A stretch of DNA of 64,000 nt from Bacillota bacterium. GTDB taxonomy: Bacteria > Bacillota > Clostridia > Oscillospirales > Ruminococcaceae. The notes beneath the pieces were generated by a model, which ran no database searches, was not told where the DNA came from, and saw nothing but the letters and a program-made list of their open reading frames with translations. A program made the translations under genes and the position numbers. Location: NCBI GenBank assembly GCA_023460035.1, contig JAEWRN010000012.1:1-64000 (forward strand), given 5' to 3'. Shown here piece by piece: positions 1 to 8,244 of this stretch. How positions within the stretch are numbered: position 1 is the stretch's first letter; every line of letters starts with the position of its first letter.

Positions 1-848
1 TGGTACGCATTTGGAAGCCCTGCTTTCCTGATTTCATTTTTGTTAATAAAATCATAGCAGCATTTCCTTTGCTACCAAGGCTTTATTCAGTTTTTATTAC
101 CCACACAAACTACCGAAGAGCCAAAAAATATATTCCTGCGCATTTAGCCAAAACTATTATCGTGGATGAAGGCGACCTCTTGCTTAATTGCAAGAATATT
201 AAACTGACTAGCGCAGTGATCAAAAAAGCCTTGAGAGACACCCAACTGGTAGTGGTTTCGGCTAGCATCCATAAGGATACGAAAGCAGCTGTTGAGTCGA
301 TTGGCAAACACCCGGATGTAATTCAGCAAGCTGAAAAGTTAAGTATTCCGAGCACTATCACGCATATTTGTGTTGCCTGCGAAGAACGAGAGAAGCCAGA
401 ATATATCAGAAAGTTGATGGCGGTAATTAAACCAGCAAAGGCCCTTGCAATTATAAACAATCGGGATTTGTTGGAAAAAGTAGCAGAGAAGCTGCGCTAC
501 CACAACATTTCTGCGGACTACATCCATGGAGAAAGCACACAGCAGGACCGCAAGCGGATTATGAATGCATTTAAAAGCGGAAAATTAAAATTGCTTCTTA
601 CCACCGACCTGGCAACCAGGGGGCTTGATTTTGATGATATTAGTGTTGTTTTTTCTATGACTGCCAGCGAGAACCCAAACGACTACTTGCACAAAGCTGG
701 TCGTACTGGAAGATGCGGAAAAGATGGGATGTGCATTTCGCTTGTTTCTCCGAAGGAAATCCCGATGTATCAAGCCTGTGAAAAGCAGTTTGGAATTAAA
801 ATGCAGAAAAAGTATTTGCGCGAAGGAAAACTGGTTGATCAAAAATGA
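1..848 (+). CDS. DEAD-box RNA helicase, 5' end outside window
   Basis: The frame is open from the first bases to the stop at 846-848, so the gene begins upstream and about 281 residues are visible. Helicase motifs appear in order: motif II as VDEGD (Gly replaces the usual Ala of DEAD), motif III as SAS, then the C-terminal RecA domain with TTDLATRGLD (motif V) and HKAGRTGRCG (motif VI). Family members unwind short RNA duplexes in ribosome assembly or mRNA decay. The protein ends soon after motif VI, with no long basic tail. A terminator follows at 947-994. The domain assignment is secure; the exact subfamily is not. Confidence 0.88.
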   Translation, partial: VRIWKPCFPDFIFVNKIIAAFPLLPRLYSVFITHTNYRRAKKYIPAHLAKTIIVDEGDLLLNCKNIKLTSAVIKKALRDTQLVVVSASIHKDTKAAVESIGKHPDVIQQAEKLSIPSTITHICVACEEREKPEYIRKLMAVIKPAKALAIINNRDLLEKVAEKLRYHNISADYIHGESTQQDRKRIMNAFKSGKLKLLLTTDLATRGLDFDDISVVFSMTASENPNDYLHKAGRTGRCGKDGMCISLVSPKEIPMYQACEKQFGIKMQKKYLREGKLVDQK

Positions 849-919
849 ACGACAATGTCGAATTTGTGCTTGATGCTGCAATCGAAAGTAAAAGCCATGC
901 GAAACAATTACGGCGGTAA
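845..919 (+). CDS. possible 24-residue coupled small ORF
   Basis: An ATG overlaps the helicase stop codon (ATGA at 845-848) and opens a 24-codon frame, MNDNVEFVLDAAIESKSHAK and four more residues. ATGA overlap is typical of translational coupling. The ORF is very short, has no recognisable domain, and ends before the terminator at 947. It may be chance. Confidence 0.2.
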   Translation: MNDNVEFVLDAAIESKSHAKQLRR

Positions 920-946
920 CTGTTACGGGCTGGACCATCCGATTTC

Positions 947-994
947 AAGAGCAGCCATGCAAGATACTGTATCCTACAAGACTGCTCTTTTTTT
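947..994 (+). terminator. terminator after the helicase gene
   Basis: AAGAGCAG (947-954) pairs with CTGCTCTT (982-989). A small nested hairpin (GATAC/GTATC) lies inside, and the right arm runs into a T-run. This insulates scfA from the helicase gene. Confidence 0.8.
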
Positions 995-1087
995 ATCGTG
1001 AGAATATCAGATTACCTAAAGCGGCATGGTTTTGTATAATGCAGTGCAAAGGCACTGGCGTTCAGCCCATTTTCTGATGCGTGTTTA

Positions 1088-1116
1088 TTGACAGAAACGG
1101 CTGTGTATGGTATTCT
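1088..1116 (+). promoter_or_regulatory. promoter of scfA
   Basis: A consensus -35 box TTGACA (1088-1093) and a -10 box TATTCT (1111-1116) are separated by exactly 17 bp. A second possible -10 (TATAAT, 1035-1040) lies upstream, followed by a CAGTGC-AAAG-GCACTG hairpin at 1042-1057. Together these account for the gap between the helicase and scfA. Confidence 0.7.
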
Positions 1117-1164
1117 TTGTTTGCTTAGAAATTTGTTTTCTAGGGGCGAGGGGAGGGATAGTTC

Positions 1165-1311
1165 ATGGAGAGAATTAAGACAATCGCAACGCGCGATTTG
1201 AATGAAAGCGTAAAAACTGGCGGCTGTGGTGAGTGCCAGACTTCCTGTCAGTCTGCCTGCAAAACATCTTGCGGTGTTGCAAACCAGCCGTGCGAGAAGG
1301 CAGCAAAGTGA
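1165..1311 (+). CDS. scfA: SCIFF ranthipeptide precursor
   Basis: This 48-residue peptide starts MERIKTIATRDLNES and carries six cysteines at 21, 24, 28, 32, 36 and 43, in the SCIFF (six cysteines in forty-five residues) pattern with the core CGECQTSCQSACKTSC. In this family a radical SAM maturase links cysteine sulfur to a neighbouring residue, giving a thioether-bridged ranthipeptide. GGGAGG lies eight bases before the ATG. A hairpin terminator follows at once and the maturase gene begins 73 bp downstream. SCIFF peptides are nearly universal in Clostridia; a signalling or regulatory role has been proposed but their function is not firmly settled. Confidence 0.93.
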   Translation: MERIKTIATRDLNESVKTGGCGECQTSCQSACKTSCGVANQPCEKAAK

Positions 1312-1324
1312 GTTCTAGTTTTTC

Positions 1325-1357
1325 AAAAAAATGCCGCCATTTCGGCGGCTTTTTTGT
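1325..1357 (+). terminator. terminator/attenuator between scfA and scfB
   Basis: GCCGCC (1333-1338) pairs with GGCGGC (1344-1349), extended by flanking A and T runs. It lies between the precursor and the maturase, so partial read-through would yield more precursor than maturase mRNA. Its position also argues against the ATG at 1331 as the maturase start. Confidence 0.8.
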
Positions 1358-1384
1358 TGTTTGTATCGATACAAGGGGGATTCG

Positions 1385-2758
1385 ATGGTACACCAATATC
1401 AATTAAATGGATACAACATTGTGCTGGACACTTGTTCCGGGTCTATTCATGTAGTAGATGAAGTGGCGTACGACATTATTGCGCTGTTTGAGGGGCAAAC
1501 CGAAGATGAAATAATTGCAGCAATGCTGAAAAAATATGCGGGCCACGAAGACGTGACGGAGCAGGACCTGCGCGATTGCATCAGTGACGTTGCCGCACTA
1601 AAGCAAAGCGGCAAGCTATACACGCCGGATGTATTTGAAGATTTGGCCTACGATTTTAAACAGCGCAGCACAGTGGTGAAGGCGCTGTGCCTGCATGTCG
1701 CCCATACCTGCAACCTGAATTGCTCTTACTGCTTTGCCAGCCAGGGCAAATACCATGGCGAGCGTGCGCTGATGAGCTTTGAAACCGGCAAACGTGCGCT
1801 GGACTTTTTGATTGAAAATTCTGGTACGCGCACCAATTTGGAAGTTGACTTTTTTGGCGGCGAGCCGCTGATGAACTGGGATGTGGTGAAGCGGCTTGTT
1901 GCTTATGCCCGCACACAAGAGCCCATTCACCACAAAAAATTTCGTTTTACGCTAACGACAAACGGTGTGCTGATTGACGACGACGTGATTGACTTTGCCA
2001 ATAAAGAAATGAGCAATGTTGTGTTGAGCCTTGACGGCCGCAAAGAGATCCACGACCGGCTGCGGGTCGACTATGCCGGTAAAGGCAGCTATGACCGCAT
2101 TGTGCCGAAGTTTCAAAAGCTGGTGGAGGCGCGCGGCGGTAAAAATTATTACATGCGCGGCACCTTTACCCACGCGAATACAGATTTTACCAATGATATT
2201 CTTCACATGGCCGACCTTGGCTTTACCGAACTAAGTATGGAGCCCGTGGTGTGTGCCCCCGGTGATGCCGCCGCTTTGACGCGAGAAGACCTGCCGATTT
2301 TATTTGAGCAGTACGAGCTGCTTGCAAAAGAGATGATTCACCGCAAAAAAGAGGGCAGAGGTTTCACCTTTTACCATTATATGCTGGACCTCACCGGCGG
2401 CCCCTGCATTTACAAGCGCATTTCAGGTTGCGGCAGCGGCACCGAGTATATGGCGGTTACCCCCTGGGGGGAACTGTACCCCTGCCACCAGTTTGTGGGG
2501 GACGAGCATTACAGCCTCGGCAACATTTGGGATGGGGTGACCAATACGGCCCTGCGGGACGAATTTAAATGCTGCAACGCCTATGCAAGGCCAGAATGCA
2601 GCGATTGCTGGGCAAAGCTGTACTGCTCCGGTGGCTGTGCGGCAAACGCCTATCACGCGACGGGCTCGATTCGCGGCGTGTACGACTACGGCTGTGAGCT
2701 GTTTAAAAAGCGTATTGAATGTGCGCTGATGATGAAGGTGGCAGAAAGCGAAGAATAA
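1385..2758 (+). CDS. scfB: SCIFF radical SAM/SPASM maturase
   Basis: This 457-residue protein matures the SCIFF peptide. An N-terminal peptide-recognition-like region (about 1-90) precedes the radical SAM motif CNLNCSYC (C109, C113, C116), which binds the [4Fe-4S] cluster that cleaves SAM. The C-terminal SPASM region holds many cysteines, including CGSGTEY, YPCHQF, ECSDC and YCSGGC, that bind two auxiliary clusters. I chose the ATG at 1385 because AGGGGG sits just upstream. The longer frame from 1331 would begin inside the terminator hairpin. The known homologue is CteB of Clostridium thermocellum, which forms Cys-Thr thioethers. The decarboxylase starts 12 bp after the stop, so the two are probably co-transcribed. 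Confidence 0.93.
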   Translation: MVHQYQLNGYNIVLDTCSGSIHVVDEVAYDIIALFEGQTEDEIIAAMLKKYAGHEDVTEQDLRDCISDVAALKQSGKLYTPDVFEDLAYDFKQRSTVVKALCLHVAHTCNLNCSYCFASQGKYHGERALMSFETGKRALDFLIENSGTRTNLEVDFFGGEPLMNWDVVKRLVAYARTQEPIHHKKFRFTLTTNGVLIDDDVIDFANKEMSNVVLSLDGRKEIHDRLRVDYAGKGSYDRIVPKFQKLVEARGGKNYYMRGTFTHANTDFTNDILHMADLGFTELSMEPVVCAPGDAAALTREDLPILFEQYELLAKEMIHRKKEGRGFTFYHYMLDLTGGPCIYKRISGCGSGTEYMAVTPWGELYPCHQFVGDEHYSLGNIWDGVTNTALRDEFKCCNAYARPECSDCWAKLYCSGGCAANAYHATGSIRGVYDYGCELFKKRIECALMMKVAESEE

Positions 2759-2770
2759 GGGGGCAGGCAA

Positions 2771-4135
2771 ATGGACACACCAATCTGTGATTTTGTAAAC
2801 AGGTATCATAAAAGCGGTGTGTCACGCCTGCATATGCCGGGGCATAAGGGCAATGCCTTACTGGGCTGTGAGCCACTGGATATTACCGAGATTACCGGTG
2901 CAGACGAATTATACGAGCCGCAAGGCATTATTGCGCAAAGCGAGCGGAATGCAACGGCGCTGTTTGGCACGGCCCATACGTTTTATTCTACCGAGGGCTC
3001 GTCCCATTGCATTCGCGCGATGCTGCGCCTTGCAACCGAGCAATGGAATACTGCAAAAGATGGCCCGCCGCTAATTTTGTCAGCCCGCAATGCCCACAAA
3101 GCGTTTATTACGGCTGCCGCACTGTTAGACCTTGACGTTCTGTGGCTATGGCCACAGCAGCAAAGCCTGTGCAGTTGCCCGGTCTCTGCGCAGCAGCTAA
3201 AGCAGGTGCTTGCGGCCCAACCCCGCCGCCCGTGTGCCGTATATGTCACATCGCCGGATTATTTAGGCGGCGTGCAGGATATCGCCGCCCTTGCAGATGT
3301 TTGCCGTGCTTTTGGTGTGCCACTGCTGGTGGATAATGCACATGGTGCCTACTTGCGCTTTTTGCAGCCAAGCCAGCACCCGATTGACCTTGGTGCAACG
3401 GCCTGCTGTGATTCTGCGCATAAAACACTGCCGGTGCTTACCGGCGGGGCATACTTACATATTAGTACCGCAGCACCGCAAAACTATACGGCAAATGCCC
3501 GGCAAGCCCTTGCCCTTTTTGGCTCTACCAGCCCGTCTTACCTTGTTTTGCAGTCGCTGGATGCGGCGAATCGCTACCTTGCAACGGATTACCCTGTAAA
3601 GCTGGCACAGTGTGCGGGGCTGGTTGCGCTGCTTACCGCCCAGCTACAGCAAAATGGGTGGGTAGTGGCAGGGCAAGAACCGCTAAAACTAACACTGGAT
3701 GCGGCGGCCTCAGGCACTACCGGTTATGCGGTTGCTCAAAAGCTGCGCAGCGCCGCAGTGGAGTGCGAATATGCCGACCCTTATTTTGTGGTGCTGATGT
3801 TTGCGCCCGGCAATGTGCCACGGGATTTCATGCGCGTGCAGGATGCGCTGGGGAATGTAAACGAAAACGCTGCTCACGTTGAGCAGGCCGTTTGGCAGCC
3901 CGGTAAAGCGCCTCTGCCGGCACCACCCGTACAGGCGATGCGGGTGCGCGATGCCATGCTGGCAGCACATGAGTGTATTGGCATAGAACAGGCTTTGGGC
4001 CGCGTGTGCGGTACGCCAATGGTGTCCTGCCCGCCGGCCATCCCCATTGTCAGCAGTGGTGAGCTGTTTGGTGAACATGAAATTGCACTGTGCCGGCTGT
4101 ACGGGGTGCAAACAGTAGACGTTGTAGTAGCTTAA
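2771..4135 (+). CDS. Orn/Lys/Arg-type PLP decarboxylase
   Basis: This 454-residue fold-type I PLP enzyme has the family's N-terminal LHMPGHKG motif, the SARNAHKA loop and the PLP-lysine context DSAHKTLPVLTGG. It is the short Gram-positive form of the ornithine/lysine/arginine decarboxylase family (YaaO/SpeA type), which makes agmatine, cadaverine or putrescine; the substrate cannot be read from sequence. AGGGGG precedes the ATG. Only 12 bp separate it from scfB, so it probably shares that transcript, but a functional link to SCIFF maturation is not established. A bidirectional terminator follows. Confidence 0.85.
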   Translation: MDTPICDFVNRYHKSGVSRLHMPGHKGNALLGCEPLDITEITGADELYEPQGIIAQSERNATALFGTAHTFYSTEGSSHCIRAMLRLATEQWNTAKDGPPLILSARNAHKAFITAAALLDLDVLWLWPQQQSLCSCPVSAQQLKQVLAAQPRRPCAVYVTSPDYLGGVQDIAALADVCRAFGVPLLVDNAHGAYLRFLQPSQHPIDLGATACCDSAHKTLPVLTGGAYLHISTAAPQNYTANARQALALFGSTSPSYLVLQSLDAANRYLATDYPVKLAQCAGLVALLTAQLQQNGWVVAGQEPLKLTLDAAASGTTGYAVAQKLRSAAVECEYADPYFVVLMFAPGNVPRDFMRVQDALGNVNENAAHVEQAVWQPGKAPLPAPPVQAMRVRDAMLAAHECIGIEQALGRVCGTPMVSCPPAIPIVSSGELFGEHEIALCRLYGVQTVDVVVA

Positions 4136-4151
4136 TGTACTTATCAAATAA

Positions 4152-4195
4152 AAAAGTTCCGGTGCACCCGCAAAAACAGGTGCACCGGAACTTTT
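4152..4195. terminator. bidirectional terminator
   Basis: AAAAGTTCCGGTGCACC and its perfect complement form a 17-bp stem around a short A-rich loop. A and T runs on both sides let it serve the converging decarboxylase and uracil permease genes. Confidence 0.88.
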
Positions 4196-4216
4196 GGCTT
4201 TAATAAAAAGCAGTGA

Positions 4217-5527
4217 TTAAACTTTGAAAGAAACGGCGGTTTTGCCGTCTTCTTCATTCTGGTCGTTAAACTCGTAATCATTGCCCGGCAGGATGGCATT
4301 CAGCAGAATACCCAGAATTGCCGCAATCGCAAGGCCGGACAGCGTAATGGTGATTTCGCCGGTAACGGGGATGGAAAGACCACCGATGCTGTTAAAGCCC
4401 AGCGCACTCACCAGAATGACCGCCGCAATGATCAGGTTGCGTGATTTGGTCAGGTCAACCTGATTTTCAACTACGTTGCGCACGCCGATAGCGGAGATCA
4501 TACCGTATAGGATAAAGCTGACGCCGCCGATGATGGCAGTGGGGATTGAGTAGATTAACTCGCCGAACTTCGGCACGAAGGACAGAATAACTGCAAACAC
4601 CGCAGCAAGCTCCATCACGCGGGGGTCATACACCCGGGTAAGTGCCAGAACACCGGTGTTTTCGCCATAGGTCGTGTTGGCAGGCCCGCCGAACAAACCG
4701 GCAAGGCTGGTGGCAAGGCCGTCACCCAACAGGGTGCGGTGCAGGCCGGGGTTGCTGATATAGTTTTTGCCGGTGGTTGCACTGATGGCGGCGATATCGC
4801 CGATGTGCTCCATCATGGTTGCCAGCGCAATGGGCATGATGGTGAAAATCGCGCTGATGCTGAATTTTGCCATCGTAATGGGTGCAAGGGCAACAACCTG
4901 TGCGTCTTTTACCGCAGTAAAATCAACACGGCCAAGCACAATGGCAAGCAGATATGCGCCCACAATGCCCAGCAGAATGGGGATAATGCGCACCATGCCT
5001 TTACCCCAAATATTGCAAACCACAATAATGCCAAGGGCAACAAAAGCCAGCAGCCAGTCCTGGCTGGCGCTTTGCACTGCGGTGGGGGCCAGAATCAGAC
5101 CAATCGAAATAATGATGGGGCCGGTGACGACCGGCGGGAAAAACCGCATTACTTTTTTTACGCCGAATGCTTTAATGAGGCCGGCAAGCACCACATACAC
5201 AAGGCCGGCCGCAAATACGCCGCCGCAGGCGTAGGGCAGCATTTCGCTATTGGGGCTGCCGTCTGCAAGTTTCGGCGCCACCATTGCATAGCCGCCTAAA
5301 AACGCAAAAGATGAACCTAAGAATGCCGGCACTTTCCCTTTTGTAATCAGGTGAAACAGCAGTGTGCCAAGGCCTGCAAAGAGCAAAGTGGTCGAAACGT
5401 TCAACCCAGTGATGATCGGCACCAGAACGGTGGCACCAAACATTGCAAAGGTGTGCTGCAAGCCAAGCAGCAGCATCTTGGGGATGCCCAGCTCGCGGGC
5501 GTTCCAAATGGGGTTTTCAGATTTCAT
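4217..5527 (-). CDS. uraA: uracil permease (NCS2 family)
   Basis: About 436 residues make a polytopic membrane protein of the nucleobase-cation symporter-2 family that imports uracil with protons. Visible family features are the opening LGLQHTFAMFGATVLVP, the glycine-rich PAFLGSSFAFLGGY segment, the central MMEHIGDIAAIS acidic motif, and GLFGGPANTTYGENTGVLAL, the NCS2 substrate motif. The second ATG (5527) is preferred because GGGAGGA lies six bases before it; the first ATG (5533) is almost on the SD. Its transcript begins about 190 nt upstream and carries a leader ORF and terminator, so expression is probably set by pyrimidine supply. Confidence 0.92.
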   Translation of the reverse strand: MKSENPIWNARELGIPKMLLLGLQHTFAMFGATVLVPIITGLNVSTTLLFAGLGTLLFHLITKGKVPAFLGSSFAFLGGYAMVAPKLADGSPNSEMLPYACGGVFAAGLVYVVLAGLIKAFGVKKVMRFFPPVVTGPIIISIGLILAPTAVQSASQDWLLAFVALGIIVVCNIWGKGMVRIIPILLGIVGAYLLAIVLGRVDFTAVKDAQVVALAPITMAKFSISAIFTIMPIALATMMEHIGDIAAISATTGKNYISNPGLHRTLLGDGLATSLAGLFGGPANTTYGENTGVLALTRVYDPRVMELAAVFAVILSFVPKFGELIYSIPTAIIGGVSFILYGMISAIGVRNVVENQVDLTKSRNLIIAAVILVSALGFNSIGGLSIPVTGEITITLSGLAIAAILGILLNAILPGNDYEFNDQNEEDGKTAVSFKV

Positions 5528-5564
5528 GTTCATTCCTCCCTTTTAGTTATCGCGGCGAAAAGCA

Positions 5565-5600
5565 CAAAAAAAAATTAAGCTGAAAAGACAGCTTAATTTT
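5565..5600 (-). terminator. attenuator terminator in the uraA leader
   Basis: AAAATTAAGCTG (5571-5582) pairs perfectly with CAGCTTAATTTT (5589-5600) around a six-base loop, followed on the minus strand by about nine U residues. It lies inside the uraA transcript, about 40 nt before the start codon. A ribosome reaching the leader stop codon at 5593-5595 would occupy the 5' arm and prevent folding. Confidence 0.85.
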
Positions 5601-5685
5601 TAGACGGGACGGAAAGGGAAAAAAACGGAAAAGAGAATACGAAGCCTGCAAGACGTTTTCTTCTCCTGCACAGCTGTTTTCCCAT
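5593..5685 (-). CDS. uraA leader peptide
   Basis: A 30-codon ORF begins MGKQLCRRRKRLAGFVF with AGAGGTG five bases upstream. It runs through a pyrimidine-rich stretch (minus strand, 5640-5603) that includes seven consecutive U residues, and its TAA lies in the first arm of the attenuator hairpin. This matches the E. coli pyrBI logic: with scarce UTP, polymerase pauses in the U-rich tract, the ribosome closes up and blocks the terminator. An overlapping ORF in another frame (ATG at 5710, stop at 5600-5602) also crosses the tract but has a weaker ribosome binding site. The role is inferred. Confidence 0.6.
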   Translation of the reverse strand: MGKQLCRRRKRLAGFVFSFPFFSLSVPSKN

Positions 5686-5729
5686 TTTTACACCTCTTTG
5701 ACCGTTTCATTCCGCGATTTACTTTCAAT

Positions 5730-5758
5730 AGAATACCGAAACCGCAATGATTTGTCAA
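5730..5758 (-). promoter_or_regulatory. uraA: promoter of uraA
   Basis: On the minus strand, -35 TTGACA (5758-5753) and -10 TATTCT (5735-5730) are 17 bp apart. Transcription should start near 5723, placing the leader ORF and terminator in the mRNA. It is divergent from the lon promoter. Confidence 0.75.
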
Positions 5759-5785
5759 CATTTTTTTCAAATCTGGTACACAAAG

Positions 5786-5814
5786 TTGCGTGAACTGTAC
5801 AAAACGGGTATAAT
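5786..5814 (+). promoter_or_regulatory. lon: promoter of lon
   Basis: A perfect -10 TATAAT (5809-5814) has a weak -35 TTGCGT (5786-5791) at 17 bp. I see no CIRCE or CtsR heat-shock operator near it. Confidence 0.6.
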
Positions 5815-5869
5815 TATGATAATGGCTACAGTGGCCGTAAAATAAGTTCTTTTCAAGGAGGAAGGCTTT

Positions 5870-8233
5870 ATGCCGGTAAAGGTAAAGCTTAAAATAGATC
5901 ATAAAAACGAAGTGACATCCCTGCCTGCCATAGCGTTGCGAGGGCTTGTGATTTTCCCGAATAATGTTGTCCATTTTGAGGTGGGGCGCCCGCAGTCCAT
6001 CGCCGCAGTAGAATGGGCGATGGAAAACAATGCGAATATTTTTTTGGTTGCCCAAAAAGATATGGATGTCGAAGACCCGAAAGCGGGGGACCTTTACCCT
6101 TATGGTGTTGTTGCAGAAATCAAACAGGCTTTGCGCGTTTCCAATGACCTTGTAAAGGTACTGGTTGAAAGCAAAAGCCGCGCCAAACTGGTAGAGGTAG
6201 ATTACTCTTCAAAATTCATGCAGGCTTCGATCAAGCCGGCGCCGCTGCGCGGTGTTAAATCGGCAGACGGCGTGCGCATTGAAGCATTGCTGCGCTCGAT
6301 TCGCGAGGCGTTTGAAGATTATATGAGCCTGAGCCCACGCATCCCAAAAGATGTTGTCTATACAATCATTTCTAGTGAGGACCCGGTGTTCCTTGCCGAA
6401 TATATCCCCAGCAACCTGCTATTTAAATACACCGACAAGCAGCGCATTTTAAATGAAAACACCATTACGGCGCGCCTGGAGGCCTTGCTTGCTGTTTTTA
6501 GCAAAGAAAACAAAGTGCTTTCGGTGGAAAAGGAAATTCAAGACAAGGTTTCGACCCAGATGGAAAAAAACCAGCGGGATTACTTTTTGCGCGAGCAAAT
6601 GCGTGCGATTTCGAACGAGCTGGATGAAGAAGAGGATACAAAGCGCGAATCCGATGACTATAAGGATAAAATAGCAAAGCTACCCCTGCCGGAAGAAGCA
6701 CGGGACAAACTGAATAAAGAAGCTGACCGTCTTGCGCGGATGCAGGGCAACTCGCAGGAGGCTGCGGTAATACGCACCTATCTGACCACCTGCCTTGAGC
6801 TGCCTTGGGCGGTTTCTACGCCCGAAAACATTGACATCAATAAAGCGGAGGCCATTTTAAACCGCGACCACTATGGGCTGAAAAAGGTGAAAGAGCGCAT
6901 CCTTGAAATTTTGGCTGTGCGCAAGTTGACCGATTCCCCAAGCAGCCAGATTATCTGCCTTGTGGGCCCCCCGGGCGTTGGCAAAACGTCCATTGCAAAC
7001 TCGATTGCGCGGTGCCTTGGGCGTAAATACGGCCGTGTTTCGCTTGGCGGTGTGCGGGACGAAGCGGAAATTCGCGGGCACCGGCGCACTTATATTGGCG
7101 CAATGCCGGGTAAGCTGATCAGCGCAATTGCCACTGCAAAAAGCAATAACCCTGTTTTGCTGCTGGACGAAGTGGACAAAATGGCGGCAGATTTCCGCGG
7201 TGACCCTGCTGCCGCATTGTTAGAGGTACTGGACCCGGAGCAGAACGTTGGGTTTAAAGACCTTTACCTTGATATCCCGTTTGATTTAAGCAAGGTGCTG
7301 TTTATTACCACTGCAAATACAACAGACACCATTCCGCGGCCGCTGCTTGACCGTATGGATGTGATTCAGCTGCCCAGCTATACCCGTGTAGAGAAATTTC
7401 AAATTGCAAAGCGCCATTTAATCCCGAAACAGCTGGTTGCCAACGGGCTAAAAGGCAAGGTGCGTTTTACCGATTCTGCTGTTCATGAGCTGATAGATGG
7501 TTACACGCAGGAGGCCGGTGTACGTGGGCTGGAGCGTGCAATTGGTGAAGTGTTGCGCAAGTGCGCCAAATCCATTGCCGCCGGTGACACTGAAACAGAA
7601 ATTTCAATCAGCGGCAAAAACCTGGAAGAGTTGATTGGCCCGGTACGGGTAAAGCCCAACTTTGCCAACAAAACAAATGCTGTTGGCATTGCAAACGGGT
7701 TGGCGTGGACCTCGGTCGGCGGTGAGTTACTGCCAATTGAGGTACAGATTATTGAAAATGGCAGCGGCGGGCTGGAACTCACCGGTTCGCTTGGGGATGT
7801 GATGAAAGAATCTGCAAAGCTTGCTATTACCTACGCCAAGGTACATGCCGCCGAATATGGGTTTGAAGGTACGGTATTTAAAAATATCGACATCCATATC
7901 CATGCACCGGAAGGGGCTATCCCAAAAGACGGCCCGTCTGCGGGTGTAACACTTGCCACAGCGCTGATTTCGGCACTGTCCGGCCGGCCTGTACGCAGCG
8001 ATGTTGCAATGACAGGTGAAATTACTTTACACGGTTTGGTGCTGCCCATTGGTGGCTTAAAAGAAAAAACAATGGCGGCCTACCGCGAAAAAATGAAAAC
8101 TGTTTTACTGCCGGCAGACAATGTGTCAGACCTTTATGATGTGGATAAGGTCGTAAAAGACGCGCTGGAATTTCAGCCGGTCAGCGACTTAAAAGCGGTG
8201 CTGAAAATAGCACTGCTGCCGAAAAAGGAATAG
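5870..8233 (+). CDS. lon: ATP-dependent Lon protease
   Basis: This 787-residue protein is a full-length LonA. The N-terminal substrate-recognition domain spans about 15-210, followed by a coiled linker, an AAA+ module with Walker A GPPGVGKT (about 366-373) and LLLDEVDK, and the C-terminal protease domain with PKDGPSAG and GGLKEK. S690 and K733 form the catalytic dyad. Lon degrades misfolded and regulatory proteins in the cytosol. AAGGAGG lies before the ATG. It is followed at 11 bp by engB, the classic Bacillota lon-ysxC arrangement. Confidence 0.97.
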   Translation: MPVKVKLKIDHKNEVTSLPAIALRGLVIFPNNVVHFEVGRPQSIAAVEWAMENNANIFLVAQKDMDVEDPKAGDLYPYGVVAEIKQALRVSNDLVKVLVESKSRAKLVEVDYSSKFMQASIKPAPLRGVKSADGVRIEALLRSIREAFEDYMSLSPRIPKDVVYTIISSEDPVFLAEYIPSNLLFKYTDKQRILNENTITARLEALLAVFSKENKVLSVEKEIQDKVSTQMEKNQRDYFLREQMRAISNELDEEEDTKRESDDYKDKIAKLPLPEEARDKLNKEADRLARMQGNSQEAAVIRTYLTTCLELPWAVSTPENIDINKAEAILNRDHYGLKKVKERILEILAVRKLTDSPSSQIICLVGPPGVGKTSIANSIARCLGRKYGRVSLGGVRDEAEIRGHRRTYIGAMPGKLISAIATAKSNNPVLLLDEVDKMAADFRGDPAAALLEVLDPEQNVGFKDLYLDIPFDLSKVLFITTANTTDTIPRPLLDRMDVIQLPSYTRVEKFQIAKRHLIPKQLVANGLKGKVRFTDSAVHELIDGYTQEAGVRGLERAIGEVLRKCAKSIAAGDTETEISISGKNLEELIGPVRVKPNFANKTNAVGIANGLAWTSVGGELLPIEVQIIENGSGGLELTGSLGDVMKESAKLAITYAKVHAAEYGFEGTVFKNIDIHIHAPEGAIPKDGPSAGVTLATALISALSGRPVRSDVAMTGEITLHGLVLPIGGLKEKTMAAYREKMKTVLLPADNVSDLYDVDKVVKDALEFQPVSDLKAVLKIALLPKKE

Positions 8234-8244
8234 GAGAGATCTTT

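Noticed and set aside
1331..1384. Longer start (MPPFRRLFC) for the SCIFF maturase
   Set aside because: It begins inside the terminator hairpin and lacks a ribosome site; 1385 has one and matches the family start.
4739..5299. 186- and 155-codon plus-strand ORFs
   Set aside because: Both are antisense to the uracil permease and lack family features.
5600..6055. 151-codon minus-strand ORF across the lon start
   Set aside because: Most is antisense to lon. Only its 3' part overlaps the uraA leader, where the 5685 ATG has a better ribosome site.
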